33,800 bases of DNA. Origin: Phycisphaerae bacterium. GTDB taxonomy: Bacteria > Planctomycetota > Phycisphaerae > UBA1845 > UTPLA1. The notes under the pieces were generated by a model. The model worked only from the letters and a program-made list of their open reading frames with translations. It was not told the DNA's origin and made no database searches. Shown piece by piece: positions 1-8,644 of this stretch. The stretch's first letter is position 1, and every line of letters starts with the position of its first letter. The translations under genes and the position numbers were made by a program. Location of the stretch: the NCBI GenBank assembly GCA_030432035.1, contig JAUIHO010000026.1, positions 1-33,800 on the forward strand, given 5' to 3'.

Positions 1-58
1 GTGCCGCGTCGAGCGGTCGAATTTCGGGGCGGGTTAGCGTGGTCGCGTCCGTGCGCAT
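1..58 (-). CDS. Partial 5' end of an unidentified leftward gene
   Basis: On the minus strand an ATG at 58 opens a frame that runs to the left edge and reads MRTDATTLTRPEIRPLDAA. An AAGGAG-like ribosome binding site lies at 77-72, about 13 bases before the ATG, which is a little far. The Ile-Arg-Pro-Leu-Asp-Ala-Ala stretch resembles the beginning of many GNAT acetyltransferases, but 19 residues are too few to assign a family. If real, the gene is divergent from the phosphatase gene that follows, and both would share the spacer 59-210. Confidence 0.33.
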   Translation of the reverse strand, partial: MRTDATTLTRPEIRPLDAA

Positions 59-210
59 GGCGGTCAGCAGGCTCCTTCACGAAAGATTCATGATTATAAG
101 GGGGTTTGATGGTTGCGGGGTCGTGACAAAAGGGTGTGAATTGTCGTTTCTAATATAACGCAACTCTCGTCAAATCGAGAAAATCACATGAACCGGGAGG
201 AGTCTGCCCG

Positions 211-1623
211 ATGATGAATCGAATTCGAACTATTTCCGCGCTCTGGCTATTTGCCTTGTGCGTTGCCGATGTCAACGGACAAGCCATGATCAATTGGACT
301 TCCGGTGAAGGACCGACGGACTTTTACCGAATGACCTCCGCGACAATTCTCGCTGGACCAATGCTGACTTGGGACACGCACAGCGGCGATGCGAAGGTCT
401 GGCTTATGACGCGCGCCGGCGGTCGCATCCGTGTAACTTGGAAACGTGCAGGCGGCGGCTTTCCCCCACTTGATCAAAATCATCCTCAGTGGCATTACGT
501 CTATGGGCGACCGGACCATGCCGATGTGTCTGCCTTTACCATTGGCTCGCATCGTGCGCTACTAGACGGCGGCCTGAGCTTGCGCTTTACTGACTGGGTC
601 GTAAATCCGGTGGGTGAGGGAGTCCTTCCTAGGACTTTGGCAGAATTGACGGCCAATCGCGTGCCAGCGCCGACCGAACCCACCCAACTCACCCTCGCCT
701 TTGGTTCTTGCTCACATCAGGAAAAATTCGCCGAATCGCAACCGATCTGGAACGCCGTCGTGAAAGAAAAGCCCGACATCTTTCTGTTCATCGGGGATAA
801 CATCTACGCTCCGAGCGGCGCGAGCGATTATCCAGACGACAAGGAACAAGTCCGTGCCATCTTTCGCGAACGCTATTCGCAGAATCGCCAAATCCCCGAG
901 TTGCAACCGCTCTTGCGTTCGGCGTATTGCTTTGGCCTGTGGGACGATCACGATTACGGACCGAACAACTCCGACAGCACGTTTAAGCATAAAGATGTCG
1001 CGCTCGAGATCTTTCGCGAGTTCTTCCCCGGTACGTATGGCCTGCCCGATGCGCAGGGCTGCTTTCAGAAAATCACGTGGGGCGATGTCGATATCTTTAT
1101 GCTCGACGACCGCAGCTTTCGCGATGGAAACTTTGATGGCGGTCGCAAGACGATGTTCGGCACGGCGCAGCTTGACTGGCTGAAGTCGGGCCTGAAAAAC
1201 AGCAAGGCGAAGGTCAAGCTGATCGTCAACGGCAACCAGATGCTCAGCGACAAACACATCTACGAAAGCTGGGGTGGGTTGTTCCCGGAAGAATGCGGGG
1301 ACTTCCTGCGGTTCATTTGGGACAACAAAATCACCGGCACGATCTTTCTTGCCGGCGATCGACACTTTGCCGAACTGATCCGCAAGCCCGACCCCAAGGG
1401 CATCGGACCCGATTTGTACGAACTAACGAGCAGCCCGCTGGCCAACGGCCATTTCGACCGTGGCGGCAAAGAGCCGAACGCCGAAAGGTTGGCCAAATAC
1501 ACCGACGGCGTGAATTTCGGGCTTCTGAAAATCGACACGACGGTTACGCCGCCGGTGGTTGAAATGATGGTGAAGGATGTGGATGGGAAGGCGGTGATTC
1601 GCGAGCGGGTGGTGGTGAAGTAA
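211..1623 (+). CDS. Secreted PhoD-like phosphatase/phosphodiesterase
   Basis: 470 residues, beginning with a Sec-type signal peptide (hydrophobic core about residues 7-20, likely cleavage after VNGQA). The metallophosphatase motifs of the PhoD family occur in order: FGSCSHQ near residue 164, GDN at 195-197, WDDHDYG at 244-250, NGNQML and GDRHF at 382-386. The FGSC cysteine and the GDN/DDHD aspartates are the expected metal ligands of the PhoD family, which hydrolyses phosphate mono- or diesters outside the cytoplasm. The ATG at 211 has an excellent ribosome binding site, GGGAGGAG at 195-202; a second ATG follows directly. The substrate cannot be told from sequence, and no phosphate transport or regulatory gene is adjacent. 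The protein ends shortly after the metallophosphatase domain with no extra module. Confidence 0.9.
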   Translation: MMNRIRTISALWLFALCVADVNGQAMINWTSGEGPTDFYRMTSATILAGPMLTWDTHSGDAKVWLMTRAGGRIRVTWKRAGGGFPPLDQNHPQWHYVYGRPDHADVSAFTIGSHRALLDGGLSLRFTDWVVNPVGEGVLPRTLAELTANRVPAPTEPTQLTLAFGSCSHQEKFAESQPIWNAVVKEKPDIFLFIGDNIYAPSGASDYPDDKEQVRAIFRERYSQNRQIPELQPLLRSAYCFGLWDDHDYGPNNSDSTFKHKDVALEIFREFFPGTYGLPDAQGCFQKITWGDVDIFMLDDRSFRDGNFDGGRKTMFGTAQLDWLKSGLKNSKAKVKLIVNGNQMLSDKHIYESWGGLFPEECGDFLRFIWDNKITGTIFLAGDRHFAELIRKPDPKGIGPDLYELTSSPLANGHFDRGGKEPNAERLAKYTDGVNFGLLKIDTTVTPPVVEMMVKDVDGKAVIRERVVVK

Positions 1624-1808
1624 GTCGCGTAGCGGTCGGTTGAGCCCGCGAAATTGGCGGCCAATCCGCGCCCTGAATTCCTTGCGAGGCCCCCTAAACT
1701 CCTCTACCATACTACTTTGTGAAAAAAGGCACGATCTCGCCCTTTGCGGGGCGTGCCGACCTCCGATTTCCGGCGGTTTGCCGCTGCCGGGGAAGGACCG
1801 ACACCCGC

Positions 1809-3062
1809 ATGGCTACTTTGCCCGACATTCAACCGACGCGGCTGGAACGCGAAGACGTCGGCGGCGATTTGTGGACGCTGAACTTCGGCCCGCAGCACCC
1901 GGCGACGCACACCACGCTGCGCCTCGTGCTCGAACTCGACGGCGAAAACGTGATGAGCTGTGTGCCGCACATCGGCTATCTGCACAGCGGCTTCGAAAAG
2001 CTGGGCGAGCACCTAAATTACAACCAATACGTGGTCGTGACCGACCGCATGAACTACATCAGCCCGATCTCGAACAACCTTGCATGGCACACGGCCTGCG
2101 AAAAGCTGTTCGGCATCGAGATCACACCGCGCTGCAAAGTTATCCGCACCATTCTCGCCGAATTGGGTCGCATTCAGGATCACCTGCTCTGCCTCGGCAC
2201 CGCGGGGCTCGACCTCGGCGCGTTCACGTCGTTCTTGTATGCGTTTAACGAACGCGAGACCATCTACGACTTGCTCGAAGAGATTTGCGGCGCACGGTTT
2301 ACCGTCAGCTACACCCGCGTCGGTGGATTGATGTACGACATCACGCCCGAATGGCCGGCGCACGTGAAGGCATTCATCAAACACCTGCCCAAGCCGCTGG
2401 CCGATTTTGAGTCGTTGCTAACGCGCAATCGCATCTTCGTCGAACGCACCAAGGGCATCGGCGTGATCAGCAAGGAAGACGCCATCTCGTGGAGTTGGAC
2501 CGGCCCGTTGGCGCGCAGCGCGGGTGTGGTGCGCGACCTGCGTAAGGACGAGCCCTATTGGTGTTATGCCGACAACTGGGACGGCAACGGCTCCAGTGCG
2601 GTGGACTTCAGAGTGCCCATCGCCCACGACGGCGATGTGTACGCTCGCTATCTCGTACGGCTCGAAGAAATCCGCCAGTCGATGCACATCATCATGCAGT
2701 TGGTGGACAACATTCCGGCCGGCCCCGTCAACGTGTTGCCAAACGAAAAAGCCACGTTGCCCGACAAACGCGAAGTCTATTTCAGCATCGAAGGGTTGAT
2801 TCACCACTTCGAGCAAATCATGACCAACCGCGGCTTCGAACCGCCTATCGGCGAAGCATACGGTGCCAACGAAACCGCCAATGGTGAGCTTGGCTTCTAT
2901 CTCGCGTCGGACGGTGAGAACGCGCCATACCGTGCGCGATGCCGACCGCCGAGTTTCATTAACTACCAGTGCTTCGACAAGTTGGTCGTGGGCCATAGCA
3001 TCAGCGATGTGGTGGCAGTGCTGGGTAGCTTGAATGTCATTGCCGCCGAATTGGATCGTTAA
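1809..3062 (+). CDS. nuoD: NADH-quinone oxidoreductase subunit D
   Basis: 417 residues of the 49-kDa subunit of respiratory complex I, which lies in the peripheral arm and helps form the quinone site. The N-terminal FGPQHPATHTTLR segment and the HSGFEKLGEHLNYNQ and DRMNYI segments are hallmark NuoD sequence, and the C-terminus (PPSFINYQCFDKLVVGHSIS, ending VIAAELDR) is also typical, so the protein is complete. The frame stays open upstream to 1719, but those 30 residues are basic and unlike NuoD. I therefore start at the ATG at 1809, preceded by GGAAGG at 1791-1796. It is followed by nuoE after 54 bases. nuoA-C are not upstream; the preceding gene is an unrelated phosphatase. Confidence 0.96.
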   Translation: MATLPDIQPTRLEREDVGGDLWTLNFGPQHPATHTTLRLVLELDGENVMSCVPHIGYLHSGFEKLGEHLNYNQYVVVTDRMNYISPISNNLAWHTACEKLFGIEITPRCKVIRTILAELGRIQDHLLCLGTAGLDLGAFTSFLYAFNERETIYDLLEEICGARFTVSYTRVGGLMYDITPEWPAHVKAFIKHLPKPLADFESLLTRNRIFVERTKGIGVISKEDAISWSWTGPLARSAGVVRDLRKDEPYWCYADNWDGNGSSAVDFRVPIAHDGDVYARYLVRLEEIRQSMHIIMQLVDNIPAGPVNVLPNEKATLPDKREVYFSIEGLIHHFEQIMTNRGFEPPIGEAYGANETANGELGFYLASDGENAPYRARCRPPSFINYQCFDKLVVGHSISDVVAVLGSLNVIAAELDR

Positions 3063-3116
3063 TAAACCCTCGAAGAACGGTTGCATTAGCCAAGTTGATT
3101 CCGGAGACCGATCCCC

Positions 3117-3800
3117 ATGGGTTGGAAAACACTCGATCGCAGAACAGCCAAGCATGACACCGAGGCCGGTCCGGTTCTCAACGAGGCGGTGCGCGACAAG
3201 ATTCGCTCGTTTTTCCCACGCTACGAAACCAAGCGCGCCGTGTTGTTGCCGGCGCTGCATGTCGTGCAGGATGCGCTGGGCCACGTGAGCTATCAAGCTA
3301 TGGCCGAAATCGCCGAAGTGCTGGAGATTCCGCCCAGCGCCGTGCTCGATACGCTGACGTTCTATACGCACTTTTGGGATCACGATAAGGGTAAGAAAGT
3401 GGCCGTCGTTTGCCGCAGCCTGTCGTGCCAATTGATGGGTGCCGATTCCGTCCTAGATGCGTGCAAGAATGAACTCGGCATCGACGAACACGGTACAACC
3501 GAAGACGGCAGCTTTAGCCTGGTGACCGAAGAGTGTTTGGCCGCGTGCGATCATGCCCCTTGCATGTTGATCAATGAAAAGATGCACAAGTGCGTGAAAC
3601 CCGAGCAGGTCGGCAAACTGTTGAAGGATGCGAAGAACGCCGAGATTGAGCCCGAGCGTTCCGATTTATTTGACGGACCGACCGCCAGCGCCACACCGGC
3701 CCCGAGCCAAAAGAACAACGGCGACGAAGCCGTCGCGGATAATGGCGACGACGATGTGTTGGGCAAAACGTCGGACGTTGACGAGATGCGCGATTCATAA
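3117..3800 (+). CDS. nuoE: NADH-quinone oxidoreductase subunit E
   Basis: 227 residues, the 24-kDa thioredoxin-like subunit of the NADH dehydrogenase module, which pairs with NuoF. The four ligands of its binuclear 2Fe-2S cluster are visible as C99-x4-C104 and C140-x3-C144. The N-terminal helical region (ALHVVQDALGHVSYQAMAEI) matches the family. The last 50 or so residues are an acidic, low-complexity extension (PTASATPAPSQKNNGDE and onward) absent from typical NuoE proteins of about 160-180 residues; it is probably disordered. The ATG at 3117 has CCGGAGA a short way upstream. It lies between nuoD and a membrane protein gene that precedes nuoF. Confidence 0.95.
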   Translation: MGWKTLDRRTAKHDTEAGPVLNEAVRDKIRSFFPRYETKRAVLLPALHVVQDALGHVSYQAMAEIAEVLEIPPSAVLDTLTFYTHFWDHDKGKKVAVVCRSLSCQLMGADSVLDACKNELGIDEHGTTEDGSFSLVTEECLAACDHAPCMLINEKMHKCVKPEQVGKLLKDAKNAEIEPERSDLFDGPTASATPAPSQKNNGDEAVADNGDDDVLGKTSDVDEMRDS

Positions 3801-3978
3801 ATGCGGGTAGCACAACGGATCGACGGAGCCGTGCCCGCTTGGTCAAAGCCGCGACCACTCTTTCAGAGCCGCGCCCGTCAGGAAGCGGTAACCGTCAGAC
3901 CTAACTCGGCCCGTGAATACGCTAGAGAAACCAAGCCCGACCGCCTGAATAAACCGCAATGCCGGCCAAAACAGCACC

Positions 3979-5436
3979 ATGACCAACTCGAACCCCGACA
4001 TTCAGCTTGAGCCGAACAAACCGTCGGGAGACCCGCTGGAACCCATTGTATCCGCCGCCAATGCCGCCCCCGTCGGACCGACACTCGCAATGGAAACCGC
4101 TACCTGCGACGGCGACCGTCACTGGTCGCGCGGGGAAGTGCTTGGCTGCTTCATCCTTACCGTCATTATGATTCAGGTTTGCCTCGGCCCCAAGCTGCGT
4201 CTGTCGCAGTGGGAAGCCGACGCGAAGAGCAACGCCGGCATCGCCGAAGGCGTCGCCTGGCTCAATGGTCGCTACGACATCACGCCCGCCAACGCCGACG
4301 AACTCGACCTACGCGACCCCGAACAACGCCAACACGATACGGCATACTTCGAAGACAGGGTTTACAACGTCTTCCCGCCGCTGGTATCGATGCTGACAGT
4401 CGCGTTCTCACCGTTGCACAACTATCTGATAGATAAGGCCGATTTCTGGTTGCCGCAGCCTTACGTCTATACCTTTTTCTGGCCGTTGGTTATCGCGACA
4501 TTTGTCGTTTTTTATCGTCAACTGCGACATCCCGTCTACGCGGCAGTCCTCACGCTCGGTTTCATCGGCGGCACCGCGGTCCTGCCCAACCTGTATTTCT
4601 GCCGCAGCGGCTACCTCGGCCAGATGGATCACGTGATATCGCAGGTGGGCTTGCTGATCCTCGCCGCCGATGTGTTGGGCAAACAGCGAATCTGGCCCGC
4701 GCTGCTCGGGTTAATGATCGCAACGTATAGCCGACAGCTCACGTCGCTGTATGGCTTGGTGTTGTTGTTTGTCGCGGCGCGACGCTACGGCGCTAAGGGC
4801 TTCATGCTGACGGGGATCGGCCTCGCGTTCATCGCCGCCCCCTTGCTGTTTCTAAATTATCAAAAGTTCGGAAACCCGCTCGATTTCGGCTACGCCAATA
4901 TTTACGTCGGCCGCGAAACGGAATTCATGGGGTCGCGCGTGGCCGAACACGGCGTGTTTTCGCCCGCCTTCATCGGCGACAACCTGTATTACATGCATGC
5001 CGCCCCGCCGCTGATTGCTGAGGCATCGCTCACGCAGTTGCGCTTCTCCGACGGCAACAACGTCGGCACCAGCCTTTGGATCACGACGCCGCTGGCCCTG
5101 TGGCTACTGCTGGGAGTTGGCGTTTGGTGGAAGCGCCCCGGAGCGCGGCCGTTGATTCTCGGAACCTTGCCGATACTGGTCGGGTTGGCCCTTTACCATT
5201 CGCCCGGCTATCTTCAGCACGGGTACAATCGCTTCGCGCTGGACTTCCTGCCGATTTGGCTGGTCGTCGCGGCCCCCGCAATGTTCCGCGGTAAGCGACA
5301 ATGGCGCACGTGGTTCAGCCTGGCTTGTATCGCGTGGAGCCTGTTGTACTTTCAATCGATTACGCCCGACGCCCGCGTCGCACAACCCGACGCGCACGTC
5401 GCCTCGATTTCAGGAGCAGAACATGGCCAAGTTTGA
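3979..5436 (+). CDS. Polytopic membrane protein, possibly GT-C-like, inserted between nuoE and nuoF
   Basis: 485 residues. A soluble N-terminal stretch of about 45 residues is followed by roughly ten hydrophobic helices, among them LGCFILTVIMIQVCLG, YVYTFFWPLVIATFVVFY, AAVLTLGFIGGTAVL, GFMLTGIGLAFIAAPLLFL, LALWLLLGVGVWW and FLPIWLVVAAPAMF. Between the first helices is a large loop rich in Asp and Glu. The topology and the Tyr-Asn-Arg-Phe-Ala-Leu-Asp-Phe-Leu-Pro segment before a late helix recall GT-C glycosyltransferase-like proteins of Planctomycetota, but I see no decisive catalytic motif. It is not a complex I membrane subunit: it lacks the patterns of NuoH, L, M or N. Its last 14 bases overlap the start of nuoF, so the genes are probably co-transcribed. 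The start at 3979 is the first ATG of the frame; an ATG 37 codons later is also possible. Confidence 0.8.
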   Translation: MTNSNPDIQLEPNKPSGDPLEPIVSAANAAPVGPTLAMETATCDGDRHWSRGEVLGCFILTVIMIQVCLGPKLRLSQWEADAKSNAGIAEGVAWLNGRYDITPANADELDLRDPEQRQHDTAYFEDRVYNVFPPLVSMLTVAFSPLHNYLIDKADFWLPQPYVYTFFWPLVIATFVVFYRQLRHPVYAAVLTLGFIGGTAVLPNLYFCRSGYLGQMDHVISQVGLLILAADVLGKQRIWPALLGLMIATYSRQLTSLYGLVLLFVAARRYGAKGFMLTGIGLAFIAAPLLFLNYQKFGNPLDFGYANIYVGRETEFMGSRVAEHGVFSPAFIGDNLYYMHAAPPLIAEASLTQLRFSDGNNVGTSLWITTPLALWLLLGVGVWWKRPGARPLILGTLPILVGLALYHSPGYLQHGYNRFALDFLPIWLVVAAPAMFRGKRQWRTWFSLACIAWSLLYFQSITPDARVAQPDAHVASISGAEHGQV

Positions 5437-6769
5437 GCCCGTGTTATCCAAAAACTTCGGCAAGGCCGACGCCCACAAGCTCAGCGTCTACAAAAAAGGC
5501 GGCGGCTACGCGACAGCCGAAAAGGTCATCAAAGAGATGACCCCCGACGACATTGTCGAGCGCGTTAAAGAAAGCGGCTTGCGCGGGCGCGGCGGTGCCG
5601 GTTTCCCCTGTGGCGTGAAGTGGACCTTCTTACCCGCCGATCGCGAAACGACTTACCTGTGCGTCAATGCCGACGAATCCGAACCGGGCACGTTCTGCAA
5701 TCGTTTCCTCATGGAAAACGACCCGCACCAGTTGCTCGAGGGTATTCTGATTGCCGGTCGCGCCACGCGCACGACGGTCGCATACATTTACATGCGCGTG
5801 GAGTTCCACGAGCAGTTTCACATTCTGCAAAAAGCGCTCGACGAAGCCTACGACGCCGGGCTCTTCGGCAAGAACATCTTCGGCACCGACTTTTCGATGG
5901 AGTGTTACATCCATCGCGGCGCGGGTGCCTACGTATGCGGTGAAGAAACCGGCCTGATCGAGAGCCTCGAAGGCAAGCGCGGTTGGCCGCGCATCAAGCC
6001 GCCCTTCCCGGCCATCGAAGGCGCCTTCTCTAAGCCGACGGTCGTGAACAACGTCGAAACGCTTTGCTGCTTGCCGCACATCTTCGAGCGCGGCGTCGAA
6101 TGGTTTCAATCGCTCGGTACCGACAACTCCAAGGGACCGAAGCTTTATACCGTCAGCGGGCCGGTCAAACGCCCGGGTTGCTACGAAGCGCCGCTGGGCA
6201 TTACCTGTCGAGAGTTAATCTTTGGCGACGACTTCGGCCAAGGCATGCGCGACGGTCTCGGCGTAAAGGGCTGCATCCCCGGTGGTTTAAGTGTGGGCGT
6301 GTTAACCGAGGAAGAGCTCGACTGCGTGCTCGACTTCGATGACGTGCGAAAGTACGGCTTGCTTGGTTTGGGAACAGCCGGCGCGATTGTTATTCCCGAT
6401 AACGCCGATATCCGCCAAGTATTGATGAACGTCGCGCGGTTCTACTCGCACGAAAGCTGTGGCCAATGCACGCAATGCCGCGAAGGCACCAACTGGGCTT
6501 ACAAAATCGCCTCACGCATCGCGCGGGGTGCCGGTCGTATTAGCGACCTCGACTTGATGGTCGACATCACGACCAACATGGGCATGATGCCCGGCCTGAG
6601 CATCTGCGGCCTGCCCGACGGTGCCGCGTTTCCGATGCGTACCATCGTGCAAAAATTCCGCGCCGAATTTGAAGAACACATTCGACAGCAACCGCCCGGT
6701 GCAGTCGAAGAAACGCTCCGCAAAACCAATGCGGCGATTTACGAGTTGCCGATTTTGGGGCGGGTGTAA
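5423..6769 (+). CDS. nuoF: NADH-quinone oxidoreductase subunit F
   Basis: 448 residues, the 51-kDa subunit of complex I that binds NADH and FMN and passes electrons to an iron-sulfur cluster. The Gly-rich FMN/NADH motif GLRGRGGAGFPCGVKW is near residue 53, followed by NADESEPGTF and GAGAYVCGEETGLIESLEG. The N3 4Fe-4S ligands are C346-x2-C349-x2-C352 and C395. Length and ending are normal. The ATG at 5423 has AGGAG at 5412-5416, inside the tail of the upstream membrane protein gene, which fixes the start and suggests translational coupling. No nuoG follows; the next gene is terC after a 329-base gap. Confidence 0.97.
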   Translation: MAKFEPVLSKNFGKADAHKLSVYKKGGGYATAEKVIKEMTPDDIVERVKESGLRGRGGAGFPCGVKWTFLPADRETTYLCVNADESEPGTFCNRFLMENDPHQLLEGILIAGRATRTTVAYIYMRVEFHEQFHILQKALDEAYDAGLFGKNIFGTDFSMECYIHRGAGAYVCGEETGLIESLEGKRGWPRIKPPFPAIEGAFSKPTVVNNVETLCCLPHIFERGVEWFQSLGTDNSKGPKLYTVSGPVKRPGCYEAPLGITCRELIFGDDFGQGMRDGLGVKGCIPGGLSVGVLTEEELDCVLDFDDVRKYGLLGLGTAGAIVIPDNADIRQVLMNVARFYSHESCGQCTQCREGTNWAYKIASRIARGAGRISDLDLMVDITTNMGMMPGLSICGLPDGAAFPMRTIVQKFRAEFEEHIRQQPPGAVEETLRKTNAAIYELPILGRV

Positions 6770-7098
6770 GCGGCGCAAGTTAGCCGCGCAATACCAAACT
6801 AATATCTCAATTCGAAGATATATTGGGAACAGGCGTGATCCGCCAAACGCTCGTCGATCCGCTGCCGTCGGACCTGCGTGCACGACTCGAACATACTCGT
6901 TCGACGATGTAGATGAACAATACCCAAATGCCCACTAACGTTTGATTTAAAACCGCATTAACCCTGCCGGCATCCCGCTCCAACGCGGCCATTTCGATAT
7001 CGCAAAAACCATCGAGTCGTGCTACGCTGCCATGACAGTATCAGAGATAGCTAATTCAGGCTTCGCGATCTAAGTCGCATTAGGAGTCTTCCTTCGTC
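6770..7098. other. Intergenic stretch between nuoF and terC
   Basis: 329 bases without a supportable gene. A short AT-rich inverted repeat (6802-6807 with 6816-6821) has no T run, so it is not convincing as a terminator. Only the ribosome binding site of terC, AGGAG at 7082-7086, is clear. I looked for a manganese riboswitch of the yybP-ykoY type, often found before terC-like genes, and did not see its conserved core. Confidence 0.5.
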
Positions 7099-7839
7099 AT
7101 GCTCGCCTTCGACTTCGCCGCACTACTCACCACTGAGAACGCCATCGCGCTACTTACGCTGACGCTGATGGAAATCGTGCTCGGCATCGACAACATCGTA
7201 TTCATCTCGGTCTTAACCGACCGACTTCCCGAGGGCGATCAGCCGAAGGCTCGCCGGACCGGGCTAATGCTTGCCATGGTCATGCGAATCTTGCTGCTGC
7301 TCGGCATCAGTTGGATCGCAAGCGCCAAAGCCGAGCTATTTAATGTGCTCGGCCATCCGATTTCCGCGCGCGATCTGATCATGCTCGCCGGCGGCTTGTT
7401 CCTCATCGCCAAAGCCACCAAAGAGATTCATAAGAAAATCGAAGAGCCCGACGAAAAGGAACAACTTAAAAAGACACGCGGCACCATGTCGGCCGTTTTG
7501 ATTCAGATCATTCTGATCGACCTGGTCTTCTCGCTCGACTCGGTCATTACCGCTGTCGGTATGGCCAAGTCGATCATCGTCATGGTGTTGGCCGTCGTCA
7601 TATCCATCGGCGTCATGCTGGCCGCCGCCGAATCGATCAGCGGCTTCGTCAATCGCAACCCGACGGTCAAAATGCTTGCACTATCGTTCCTAATTCTCAT
7701 CGGCGTCATGCTCGTCGCCGATGGTCTGGGCCAGCACATTCCCAAAGGTTACATCTACTTCGCGATGGCGTTTTCGTTGGGGGTCGAGATGCTCAACATG
7801 CGCGTGCGGAAGGTGACGTCACAATCGACGAACAGCTAG
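7099..7839 (+). CDS. TerC-family integral membrane protein
   Basis: 246 residues with about seven hydrophobic helices. The two family hallmarks are present: LMEIVLGIDNIVFISVL near residue 22, and IDLVFSLDSVITAVGMAK in the second half. Both carry the buried Asp residues of the LysE/TerC superfamily. Members include TerC and the manganese exporter Alx/MntX; relatives act in metal-ion homeostasis or in metallating exported proteins. The charged middle (KKIEEPDEKEQLKKTRG) is the usual cytoplasmic loop. No other ter genes are nearby, so tellurite resistance is not implied and manganese efflux is at least as likely. It converges on the methyltransferase gene with only 35 bases between them. Confidence 0.9.
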   Translation: MLAFDFAALLTTENAIALLTLTLMEIVLGIDNIVFISVLTDRLPEGDQPKARRTGLMLAMVMRILLLLGISWIASAKAELFNVLGHPISARDLIMLAGGLFLIAKATKEIHKKIEEPDEKEQLKKTRGTMSAVLIQIILIDLVFSLDSVITAVGMAKSIIVMVLAVVISIGVMLAAAESISGFVNRNPTVKMLALSFLILIGVMLVADGLGQHIPKGYIYFAMAFSLGVEMLNMRVRKVTSQSTNS

Positions 7840-7874
7840 GTCGCTTGGCTATGTTCGCCGACCGACCATGCCAT

Positions 7875-8546
7875 CTACTGCTTCAGCAAATAACCTGACG
7901 GGTTAAACGTCATCATATATTTCTCGCGAGATCGATCGATGATGAAGTCGTCGCAAGTCTCCATAAATGTCCGAACAGCCTCCATCGGTCCAGGTCCGAA
8001 ATCCGGATACACCGGATGCCCGTTCACATTCGTGTCTTCAACGATGCAATAGCACCCCGGCGTGACCAACGGTCCGATGAGTCGCAACTCCTCAGACACG
8101 TGCGGCTCACGGTGATCGCTATCCAAAATCGCCATAACGCGTTTGCAATCGTGGTCTTGGATTAACTGCTTCAAACTTGAAATCGTTTCGGGGGCGGTCG
8201 AACTCCGATTCCAATACTCGACGCGCGGATGCTTCGGAAACGGCTTCGACTCGATGTCGATCGATACGATTCGACGAGCCACGCGCTCTTCGGCATCGGG
8301 CATCGATACCATGCAGTCGAGCAACATGGCCATGAACAAGGCCGATCCGCCGCCGTACGTGCCAGTCTCGATGATGAGATCGGGCTTCGTTTCGAAGATA
8401 ATTTCCTGATACACCCACATATCGAGCGGGCACTTTAGCGCGTCGTGCCCCATCCAACGTGTGTTCGACCACGTCTGGTGCGGCTGCTCGTAATAAACGC
8501 GATGGTAGGCGTCGACGATATCATGGGGTATGTTGGGTGCCGACAT
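7875..8546 (-). CDS. CmcI-type cephalosporin hydroxylase / SAM-dependent methyltransferase family protein
   Basis: 223 residues. The glycine-rich IETGTYGGGSALFMAMLL near residue 60 is the SAM-binding loop. SIDIE, AILDSDHREPHVSEEL and VEDTNVNGHP follow in the order seen in the CmcI family, whose Asp residues bind a metal. Despite the historical name, many members are small-molecule or sugar O-methyltransferases, often in lipopolysaccharide or antibiotic pathways. Here no biosynthetic neighbours are present, so the substrate is unknown. The gene is 98 bases downstream of the MscS-type gene on the same strand and may be read with it. Confidence 0.85.
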   Translation of the reverse strand: MSAPNIPHDIVDAYHRVYYEQPHQTWSNTRWMGHDALKCPLDMWVYQEIIFETKPDLIIETGTYGGGSALFMAMLLDCMVSMPDAEERVARRIVSIDIESKPFPKHPRVEYWNRSSTAPETISSLKQLIQDHDCKRVMAILDSDHREPHVSEELRLIGPLVTPGCYCIVEDTNVNGHPVYPDFGPGPMEAVRTFMETCDDFIIDRSREKYMMTFNPSGYLLKQ

Positions 8547-8644
8547 TTCTTATTCCTTATCCTTTCTCACGGTCGAGTACACGGCGGCTTTCGGCTCGAT
8601 CTCGACTGCTTTTCCGGTCCCAAGTCTTAGTGAATGCTATATGC

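Noticed and set aside
2418-3431. 337-residue open frame on the minus strand opposite nuoD and nuoE
   Set aside because: It lies wholly antisense to two unmistakable complex I genes, and its translation is rich in His/Arg/Val with no recognisable domain. It is a by-product of GC-rich codon use.
6802-6821. Inverted repeat ATATCT/AGATAT as a terminator of nuoF
   Set aside because: Only six AT-rich pairs and no T run follow, so it would be a very weak hairpin.
6770-7098. Possible yybP-ykoY manganese riboswitch before terC
   Set aside because: The position would suit it, but I could not find the conserved core or paired arms of that riboswitch.
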